Source: Isoetes taiwanensis (taxonomy: Eukaryota; Streptophyta; Lycopodiopsida; Isoetales; Isoetaceae). Taken from it: a stretch of 64,000 nucleotides of DNA. Positions within the stretch are counted from its first letter, which is position 1, and every line of letters begins with the position of its first letter. Of the stretch, positions 54,800-64,000 are shown one piece after another. The stretch lies in assembly GCA_021234155.1 (NCBI GenBank), contig JAJEKV010000071.1, positions 4,958,483 to 5,022,482 on the forward strand, read 5' to 3'. Position numbers and translations under genes: made by a program. The notes under the pieces were generated by a model. It did no database searches. It was not told the origin of the DNA and saw only the letters and a list, made by a program, of their open reading frames with translations.

Positions 54800-57700
54800 T
54801 GGCTTTGACTACGTCTAAAATGCCACTGCTTCAAAAATGCCACTGCTTCAAGATGCACATATTTATGCCCTCTTATAATACTCACCCTTGGCATGGAAGT
54901 TGTCATTCTTGCCAGAGTCAAGGGTCATGTTAATCTGGCTTTTAAGCCAAAATACATACAACTCTGATTTCATTAATTTATAGATGTGAGAATATGTACA
55001 ACGTTATTTAATTTTTGGAGGCATGGTGCATACGATCATTTGATTTCTATGTGAGTGTTAGTTAAGTTGATGTGTAAAGGATCATTATCATGTTAACTTC
55101 AAGAAATTTCCATGTTAAGCCAATAATTGAATAAATCTCAAACCCATAATTGGCCAACTGTGACTAACCCAACAGCCACAAATATAAAGAAACGTAACTA
55201 ACTAGCCAACGTAACAAAGATGTATATAAAATCTAACCTCATATGAACACGTGTAACATAACCAGAGAGAACACCTCATCACCTATCTCTTAGCATTCTG
55301 ATCAAAAGCCTCAACCAAACAAATAACTCGCAAAAGATGCTTATGTGGAGAGACCTCCCTAGCCTAGAGGCTAACATAACCAACAACATGTATATATTTA
55401 ATTCATGTGAACAATATCTATAGACAAATGACATCATGAAATGTAGATATAGGAGTTGGACGGACAAAGAAATGATTATGGCAAAATGATCAAAAACCGA
55501 ACACATGGCATCCCATGCATATTAATAACCCAACCCATGCACTTTCAGCATTTTCTCTTGAAAAAAGGCCGATCATAGCAAACCATGTGAGGAAAACAAT
55601 GCATCAGGATAATAAACCAAAATGAATCTAATGGTGCATACGAAGCCACATGGTGCAAGTCCTAGCACCTTATGTCGAATGAGCAAACATAATAGGATAA
55701 TGCGGGATCCGAGCACGAGAGACTACAACATCTAGTGTCAGCAAATGTTAATTCTAGGAAACCACCACAGTGAAATAACGAGAAACCATAACCAACTCAA
55801 TGACCATATGACGCATAGGATAATGCAGGATCTGAGCTAATGAGAGACTACAACATGTAGTGTCAGCAAATGTTAACTCTAGGAAACCACCACAGTGAGA
55901 TAACGAGAAACCATAACCAATTTGACAGCCACATGATGCAAGCCCTAACACAAGTCCTAAACGTTGAATAATGCAACATGCCGAGGTTCTGGGAAATGAT
56001 AAAACAGTAAAGTTCAATCAATTTATTCGATATAACCCTCAAAAATCTAAGAAATTCCAATTCTATGATGACAAGAAAAATGCTGATAAAAATGCATCTT
56101 TGATATCAAGTTTACAGATCTATATAATCCAATGCTATTATGGAAAAGGACAACAAATGCGTTTAATAAGAGAGTCTATGTGAACAACCAACAAATAAAA
56201 CATGACTAGGGAGATATAATGCATGTTTGCAAAGATCACGAAGAAACGAGAGTACTATTGGTTTTGGATATAAATGATGAATGAGATCCCGATTTCCATG
56301 AAAACAAAATATATAATCTAGCGCATGATTATGAAGATGATCAATGAGGATATCAAAACACAAACATGTAGTGGAAATACCGTTGTCTAGTTTATGCCAT
56401 ATAAACACAAAAGAAACTCAAGAAAAAAAGAAAAATTATTTTGCCATTGGAGGGAATCGAACTAACAATCACAAGTTGCAAACCATGAAAGCTAGCCACA
56501 AATCCGACAACAAATTCTTAGTAAAAGTAATCAAGTAAGAGATTTAAATGGGTTGTGATACCAGGACCCAGTATCCCCTAACAAAAACCTCTCAGGAAAT
56601 GGTGGCCGCCAAAGATGACGCTAATTGGGCATGTCGCCGGAGAAATGGATGGAGGTTTCACATAGCTAGACGAGAACTTGGAGGATACAAAAAACCTAGA
56701 CCAAACCGAGCATATCAGCTCAAAATTCAGAGAGCAATGGACGGGTCGTTTCACAATCCCTACAGTTAGCAAATCTAGTGGGAAGTCGAATTCTAGTACT
56801 CAAGAATGCTGGTTCCACTGTATAGAGCCAAAAAACCTCTTAGATCGAATTCAAAATGATTCATCACCGCAAATCTTTAAGAAACAGAAAAGCATGAATC
56901 GAGTACACATACTACTGATCAAGTACGACAAGAATCAAAAGAAAAAGCAAATTGACAACTACAAGAAGGAATATCTAGATAAGAACAAAAAACATTAATT
57001 AAAACAAACTACCACAATATGCTCTACCTTGTACAAGACTCTGCCTATGACTAGGAACGCATTTCTACCTTGTGCAAGACTCTGCCTAAAGAAAGCATCT
57101 TTAACAACAAACTAGGAATCCCAACATACTTAGAAGGACCAAACCATCTGAGAAATGGAAAAGTAAGAAGATAACAAAACTGATTTCAACCAGCTTGGCG
57201 ATGCCGGAGCAATTGGATAGGCTGGGTGCAGGTCAAGAAGGGCCTGCGATGGGAAAAAAAGAAGGCAAGAGAAAGGCAAAGGTAATCGCAGCCATGCTAT
57301 AGAAGGAAAGGAAAGGCTGAAAAAACAACAGAGAATGGGAGGCCAAAGAGCTGAGGCGACTGATAGCAAGGTCGATCTGCAATCAAGACCCGGAATGGGA
57401 CGGTTGACAGATCGCAGGATGCCCACAACGGACATGCAAGATCAAGAAACACATAGATAAGCAATCTAGGAAGGAGAAACGCAAAGATAAGAGGCAAGCA
57501 CAGACAGATTTATTAAGGAATCAGCTCATCAGGGCGGTACCATCGACCCATGAGGTGCAGGCACCACCCTAAGACCAATCCAATAGATGCATGACCAAGC
57601 AGTAGTACATGTGCTAGGAATTTGATGAAGTAGGAAACTCCTACTTCATCCTATGGCATAAAGCAAGAAGGGCAACCAAAAAGCATTATGCTATAAAAGA

Positions 57701-58850
57701 CGCACCTCTCAGCTACCAACTACAAACCTAACAAACAAGTCTAAGCAACATATCTTAACATGACCCACGCCAACTAAAGGCAACAAAACCCCAAGCAACA
57801 ATTTGGTCAACTATAAGTGTAACAAAAAACTCCAAGATATCCTAGGCGAAGTTGCATCCTCAACAACAAATTTCCAAGGCATCGAAGGTTCAAAGACTTC
57901 GCCTCGATTCCAGGGTTTTCTCCTCGCTTCCAAGGTCCAAAAACATCGTCAACAATAAAAATAGAAAATACTTCTCATCCATGAGTTGATATCCATAATG
58001 TCTCAACAATAACAAACCAATTGACCAACCAATACATCCACACAATAAGATATTAATTTTAAATTAAATGACCCATCAATATATCCATAAAATAAGATAT
58101 TAATTTTATAAGCTAAATCACTATTTTATCGTGGTTACTTTTACAGAAACCTATCAAAAAAGAAACTTGTACACAGACGCAGTCACCTCCCATGGATCCG
58201 AGCTGCTCAAAAATGGCGACCCACTCACTCGAAGCAATGTGAAAAACCTAGAGAATATGAAATGCATTGCCGCTCCCAAAAAATCGAGGTAAAAGGCCTG
58301 GAATCCAACCCAAATTTGTTCACCAGCAAAAAACATGATACCCCAACTCCAAAATCCACAAGCAATCAACAGCATCTCAAAATTAGTAATGAAAGGGAGG
58401 AAGGAACAAAGAAATTTATGAAACAAGGTGCAAACCTCAAAAGACAAACTGACCAGGGAAGTCGTCCATAGCCATCCATCTTCAAAACTGCATGACAAGC
58501 ATATCCGACACCAACACCACCTATAACGGCAATTTTTAGGTCGCAGATAAACACAAGCAATCAAGGCTGGGTCCCAATGCATATGGCAAAAGCTGAAGAT
58601 CATGACAGAACCAACAAGATATGCTGATGTTGGACTCCCAACTCCAGCCCATCCAAACCCAAGAAACCACCAAACGAGGAAGCGATTTAGGATTTTGGAA
58701 AAAATTGCTCAACAAAGGCTATGAATCCGCTAACAGTGAGGATTACAAATTGTGCCAGAAAAGCTTGTGCATTGATGTGGAATTAAGAGGGAGATGATTT
58801 AGTAATAAGTAGAAACTAAAGAAATTGCATAGAGAAGAAGGAGAAATCTA
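54800..58850. other. intergenic sequence, no gene recognised
   Basis: Open frames of 60-150 codons are scattered on both strands and show no recognisable motif. At 56,440-56,500 the minus strand has a B-box-like GTTCGATTCCCT preceded by TGGCTAGCTTTCATGG, a possible tRNA-like SINE remnant. Confidence 0.4.
55692..55925. repeat. two ~123-bp tandem units
   Basis: AGGATAATGCGGGATC at 55,692 recurs as AGGATAATGCAGGATC at 55,817. Both units continue with GAGACTACAACAT, GTGTCAGCAAATGTTAA and AGGAAACCACCACAGTGA. A partial third unit may begin near 55,930. Confidence 0.88.
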
Positions 58851-58859
58851 GCTAATGAG

Positions 58860-60200
58860 AATGGTTGATATAGGAATGCCACGGTTCTATTGTGGCAGCA
58901 ATAGAACCGACATTCCTTGGATGGGGACGTTCTCCTTCACGTCTCCTATTTATTCAGCCTCTTGTCTCATTTCTAGTCATCGGCGTTCTCTTGAGCTCCC
59001 TTTCCTGTTCTCTCTTCTTTGGCTCCTCAAGTTTGCTCCCTTCTCATGAAGCGTTGATGGTCCAAGGTTTTCAGGATGGGCGATCCATGGTTTCCACGGT
59101 GGGCGATCCATGATTCATAGTGCTGGGTTTCAGGATGGGCGATCCATGGTTTCCATGGTAGGCGATCCCTGCGGCGGTCTGATTGGGAAAGCATCTGGGG
59201 TTTGGATTGAGCGGGCTTGGTGTGCCTCGGATTCAGATCCTCCGCCGGGCCACTTTTGCTCGATTTTGGGTATTTTCAGTTTGTTTTTCTTGGTTCTCTC
59301 GTATCTTCCTTCCTCTAGGTCGGCTTGTTCCCTATCTACATCCAGGATGTCTTTCTGGAGTCAATCGATCCTTTGCAGATTCTAACTGAAATAATCCGTG
59401 CTAGTATGATCCCCATCGAAGTTTAAAGGCGATGCTCTTTCTTTGGGTTTGGCGGGCCTTTTCCGCCTTTCTTTGAAAAGGGCAGAGCTCAGCGCCGCTT
59501 AGGGATGGCATGACCCATGGGTTGGGCTATTCATGGTTCACGTTGTTGGGTTGCGGCCGTATACAAGTTTTGGATCTCTTGATCACCGGGCCGGTGAGTT
59601 TTTCAGATTGTGGTTCTTGGGACTTGTATTTCATGCACTTTGTTGCAATAGCGGCTTTGATTGCCATTTCTTTTGCCTCGATTTACGCCTTTGGGGCATA
59701 TAGCCCAACTTCGATTTGGATTGGGTTCTTGTTGGTTTTTGTTTTATGCAGATCTGTTGTTTGGGGAACATCGGGCGTTGGTTTGAAGCGGGCTTGGCAT
59801 GCCTCAAATTTAGATCCTCCGGTCGGCTATCTCTCGCTCCAATTATTGGGTCTGGCTTGGTTTTGTATAGGTTTGAGTTTTCTTGGCTCTCACGGTATCT
59901 TCCTCGCTCGGGGGCGGTTTTGTTTTCTATCCGCCGACTCAATCGATTGCTTTTGCGTAATATATCCGAGTCAATTAAAAGGCTAAGATGATCAAGGTCC
60001 AGCTGAGGCGATGATCTTATTTGGTGCGACCAATTTTGCTGCCCATATTTGATGATGAAGGGCAGAGTTCAGCGACCTCTCAGTTCTTTGCTTTGGGAGG
60101 GGATCTGGGTCGCGGCATCCCACTATTCGGTATTTCAAATTTCCTTGGTTTTGGTTAGCATGGTCTAGGTTTTTGCATATGCCCATGTAGTTCCTTTATA
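58860..60200. repeat. repetitive non-coding region with short and ~0.55-kb repeats
   Basis: GGATGGGCGATCCATGGTTTCC recurs in variants at 59,075, 59,130 and nearby. A larger diverged pair is 59,190-59,330 against 59,770-59,920 (AGCGGGCTTGG, CAGATCCTCCG, TTTCTTGG). Open frames here are not conserved between the two copies. Confidence 0.65.
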
Positions 60201-63120
60201 TACATGGTTCCCTGCCTAGTCTTGTTTTGGCATGATAGGTGGGGTTCTTCTATTCTCGCCGCTTTTATCGGGTTTCTTTCGCTATCCCATGTTTTTGTGT
60301 CTGATGTCTTGCATTTTTATGCTTTCTTCCTCTTCTCAGGATCCCAAAACTATGTCATCCAAAGCATTACGTTTGCTTTCTTGTTTGTCTTTTTTCGTCT
60401 CGCAGTTTTTCCTTACCTCTTTTTGTCTCACTTCTCTTTTCCTTACCTCTTTTGGTCTCACTTGTCTTAGTTTTTTCGATTGTCATCTCTCCTTCATTTG
60501 TTCATCTCATCTTTTTGACTCTGGCGTTCTCCTTTCCGCTTTGTTAGTGTCAGGTTTGTTCGGCCTTTTATTCTTGTTTGTTTTAGCTTGGTGGGCTTCC
60601 CCACGTGTTTTCTTATTTCTACGTGTTTACATATAATTTCTTAGCCCTTATACATATAATTTCTTAGCCCCTATGGTTATCTCATATTCTAATTTATCGG
60701 GTTACATGATTTTTCCAAGCCACCCTATGGTCATCTTGCTCTTTTTAACCTCGTTTGCTCATATGATCGAAGTTTTTTTTTGCTTTACATTTCCTTCCAT
60801 GTATCTCAAAGATATCCCTTCGCTTGTTTCATTTGATATCTTCTATTTTTATGCTTTGATTTATCTTCCACATTTGTCTCTAAGCATGACATGCTCCTTT
60901 TGTTCGAAGTCGCCCTCCGTGATCTTGTCCACCTTATGAATATGCTATCTTGGTTCTCACTCTTGTCATGAATTATTGTGCATGTCCTATAGTATGCTCT
61001 ATTTCATGGTTTTTCTCGCTAAATAGATCAACTTATTTAACAACTTTCTATGGTTTTACGGCATGTTTTCGTTCTATAGAATGCTATCTCTTCATATTCT
61101 TTTGATATGTTCCAAAGGTGCAATTGTCGCTATGGTTTACTATAGATATTTTTTTTTGTCATGCGATGGGGTTTTGCCCGAAGCGCCATTTCATTTTTTC
61201 GAGAGTCGCCTCCTTCTTTTTCCATTTAGACTCGCTTAGCTAATTTGTTGGTTACGTAAATCGCCTCTTCTATTGTTTTGCATTATTAGTATCTTTCTTA
61301 GGGTCGCTTTTGGACATGAATGTTCTTTCTTTTCATATCGCCATGAGTGTTTCCTTTCCTTTGAATGTGTTATCCTCTAGTACTCGCGGATGCTTGCTCG
61401 ATGTCTCCTTTGGGGTTTTTTTGGTCCCCTTGTGAATACTTTCTCCCAGATATGGCTCTTGTTTCCAATGTTAATGTGGTAGGGTATATGCTCTTTTCCC
61501 CGTGGTGTTCGGGTGTTACGACTGCAAAATTGTTTTTCGGTTATGGTGTTGGTCGTATGTATTCGCTAGATCGGTGCATGCTCCTTTCTATAGCTTCTTA
61601 GCTCTTGCTCATGGAGGTCTTTGAGGGCCCTGTTCTTGCTCTTTCCTCGTGTTTCTCTCATGGTTGCCTTTGTGGGCTTGTTTTGGCATTGCATTATAAC
61701 GTCCCCACGTTATGTGACTTTAACTATGTTGTCCCTATGTCTTTCTCTCTGCTCACGATCCCTTTATTTTTCTTGTTCTTTTCACCATTTATCTTGTTTG
61801 TCTCCTTGTATTGCATGTTGATCCTTATCTCTTGATCCACACTCCTTGTTCCTCCTATTTTCTCTCACGCACCCTCTTGAAGCGCCTTTGGTTTCCATAC
61901 TGGATCATCTAGGAGCATTGTTACAGCGTGATACACAAAGGTCTTATTTCTCGTGGTTTTGGCAGCCTTTAGTCGGTTTGTTTGCAAGCATGCTTTCTTT
62001 GATCCCATATCCACTTCTCGCATGATGTGTTTACAATGGGTTTTAAATCAGTTATTTCTAATTTCTCTCATGAGCATATTCTCTTTGATGTCATAGTCGA
62101 TTTCTTTGCCACATACTCTCTTTGATCTCATAGTCGACTCTTTTGCAAGCATATTAGCATAACTTCTCAATTATGTAGTTCGACATCTAGTTTATTTGTG
62201 TATATTGGCACAATTATCTTTCTTTAAGTATCTTATGTGTGTTGATTCAGATTTTCGATATTGTTCGCTTTGGCGCACATTGATTTGTTTCTTTGAGTTT
62301 CGCTTCATTCTATTTTCCTCAGATCTTGAGTTCACAATCATTGCTCGATTGTTTCTGCTTTTTATGTTTGAGGTGTTTGGCCTGGTAGGAGCATGTTTAG
62401 CCCCATTGTCTCTTGTCTTCCTTTATTTCATGTTTTTTCGTTGGATTCCTCAACTTCCGTTACTCCTTCCGTTTTTATTGCTCCATGTTGCCCCTTTTTG
62501 TCACCTTTGATAATATGGTTCTTCTTACTCTCCGACATGCGTTGTGTTTTTTCAATCCTATTAGTTATTTGTGCCCCATTGCGAGATACCCCTTTTGCCA
62601 CCGTCACGCCTTCTCTTATTTCTCTTTTTGACCTTTGCTTTTCGGGTTTATCTCATTCATGTATTGCCATTACATGCTTCCACATTTGCCTCTAGGCGTT
62701 ACGTGCTTCTGTTGTTCTAGTTGTCTTTTGTCACTTTTCCATGGTTTTACTGGTATTTTAGTAATAGATTGTTATCTCCTCGAATTTCTTTTGCGGTTTA
62801 CAATTGTCACTATGGTTTACTAGTGCATGTTGATTTTGTTATGTTATGGAGGTTTATCTCATGACACCTTTTCGCTATTTTAAGAGTCTCGTCCTTTATT
62901 CCTTAGGTTCTTCTGGCTCCTTTGCCTGTTTTTACGTAAATCGTTTCTTCTGTTGTTTTTACATTATTAGTATCTCTTTTTACATGGGTCGTGTTTCTTT
63001 CTCGGCGTGGCCCTGGAGCCTCCAAGTCTTCTTGCCTATGGCATCTAACTCATTGACGGGTTATTTTTCTTTCAGCCTTGATTCTGCAGGATTGTTTAAG
63101 GTCTTGTGGTTGCCATAGTG
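60200..63120. repeat. pyrimidine-rich region containing a ~1.7-1.8-kb diverged direct repeat
   Basis: The plus strand is strikingly T/C-rich. Matching landmarks recur about 1.7-1.8 kb apart in the same order: CATTTGTCTCTAAGC at 60,871 against CATTTGCCTCTAGGC at 62,683; CACTATGGTTTACTA-type at 61,127 against 62,806; and ACGTAAATCG...ATTATTAGTATC at 61,254 against 62,934. The many 60-130-codon hydrophobic frames follow from the base bias. Confidence 0.65.
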
Positions 63121-63299
63121 CATGGGGTCGTGCTTCAACTATTTGCTTGGGTTTCCTCGGAACCTAAGAAGGCGTGGTTCTTCTTCCCGATGAGGAGCAT
63201 TCACTGAGTCTTCTCACCTTTGCATCGACCAAGTGGCGGATAAAACCATCTTTTTCTTCAGTTTCATAATGCTCTCGATGATTGTCTAGTTTCGGAGCA

Positions 63300-63600
63300 T
63301 TTAAAGTTCATATTTTCAAATTTATCTATCCCTAGTGAGGGATCCATTTGTACTCAATGTTTTACAAAGCTCAATGAGAACTTTGTTATAGCACCATACA
63401 CATATACAATTTAAGAGCTATATAGTACTCTCTATAAGTATCATAGACCATACACACAATAGACAGTAACCAGTAAACCAGCTAGAGGATTGTATATAGT
63501 AAATAGTACTCTCTATTAGCACCATACACAATCTTTGATATACTGTCTATGGCCGGGTTTGAACCCCTAGAAAAGCTCAATGGTAGAACTTAAAAGCTTA
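63300..63600. repeat. short repeated AT-rich motifs and a B-box-like site
   Basis: ATAGTACTCTCTAT(A/T) with an adjoining ATACACA motif occurs at about 63,420 and 63,505. GGGTTTGAACCCC at 63,555 is a reverse-oriented B-box-like palindrome. Confidence 0.4.
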
Positions 63601-63910
63601 TACATGTCCTCCACTTTGGCTGCTCGTTGGCAGTGGGACAAAAACTAGCTAGTCTGTCAAAAGACTAGTCTAGACCAAGAAAAGTTGGTTTACGTGACAT
63701 CGTGGTCTGGTTTATCGGTTACCGCCTAAAAGCCCCCTCGGGTCCTAGGGATGCCCAAAAAGTCATATGTGGCAGCTGGCACTAGGCGGGTGACGCTTAG
63801 GTTCGGGCGATGCCCCTAGAGTTGCCCCCTAGGATCCAAAAAACTTCCTCAAGGTGGGATTTAATCCCCGCCTACAAAGTGTGCATGTATGGCCAAAGTT
63901 TTGCCCAACG

Positions 63911-63985
63911 GATGTGTGGTGAGTTGGTATAGGCCTAGTAATGCCAAAATAAATGTGCACTTGGTCTGGGGTTCAAACCCGCCGG
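63911..63985 (+). repeat. tRNA-derived SINE head (A and B boxes)
   Basis: TGTGGTGAGTTGGTA (A-box-like, 63,915-63,929) and GGTTCAAACCC (B box, 63,970-63,980) lie about 40 bases apart, the spacing of an internal RNA polymerase III promoter. A complete tRNA cloverleaf is not evident, and the element runs to the window end. Confidence 0.5.
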
Positions 63986-64000
63986 TGTATGTTTATATTT

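Noticed and set aside
60200-63120. Membrane-protein genes suggested by many hydrophobic open frames
   Set aside because: Hydrophobicity follows from T-rich codons. Frames are short, unsupported by splice structure and not conserved between the two repeat copies.

Overview
This window reads as nuclear DNA of a land plant, and most of it is transposable-element territory. The clues are an intact plant L-type lectin receptor kinase, captured fragments of plant genes (ABCB transporter, auxin response factor, PPR proteins, a CDC20/FZR-type WD40 protein), a mitochondrial small-subunit rRNA fragment of plant type, introns with GT-AG borders, and low-GC intergenic DNA. The particular transposase family and PPR style lean, as inference only, towards a large seed-free-plant or similarly repeat-rich genome; I cannot name the species.

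Layout. 1-2,550: repeats, a Helitron-like 3' end and an organelle-derived insertion. 2,552-8,596: a CACTA-like element (CACAAGG termini, 3-bp duplication CAA) that carries three exons of an ABCB transporter. 8,644-22,088: a 13.4-kb terminal-inverted-repeat transposon with a 4-bp flanking duplication TAAC. Its right arm encodes, on the minus strand, a decayed DDE-like transposase. Its left arm encodes, on the plus strand, an FCP1/NLI-type HAD phosphatase domain followed by a Ulp1 (C48) SUMO-type protease. The two gene sets converge near 17.2 kb. The Ulp1 gene is split by a nested CACTA-like element (12,804-16,689, duplication CAT), which itself carries an auxin-response-factor B3 exon. Two CAC/GTG-rich low-complexity arrays sit mirror-wise in the two arms.

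22,100-31,960: gene-poor, with PPR pseudogene fragments, a 0.4-kb duplicated segment and a second Helitron-like 3' end. 31,976-42,828: a 10.9-kb hAT-type element with a BED/DUF659/hAT-dimerisation transposase pseudogene (minus strand), subterminal motif arrays, a captured protein-kinase-like pseudogene (plus strand) and several foldback repeats. 42,840-48,700: two more Helitron-like 3' ends facing each other, an unidentified charged pseudogene and a duplicated block with a WD40 remnant. 49,224-51,293: the one clearly intact gene, a 689-residue lectin receptor kinase (minus strand), flanked by direct copies of the duplicated block. 52,400-53,900: a LINE reverse-transcriptase remnant. 54,650-64,000: no convincing genes, with tandem and long direct repeats and tRNA-like SINE remnants.

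The genes do not form a pathway. The window is a record of nested insertion and gene capture around one receptor kinase. All coordinates and element borders come from reading the sequence by eye; no alignment or database search was run.
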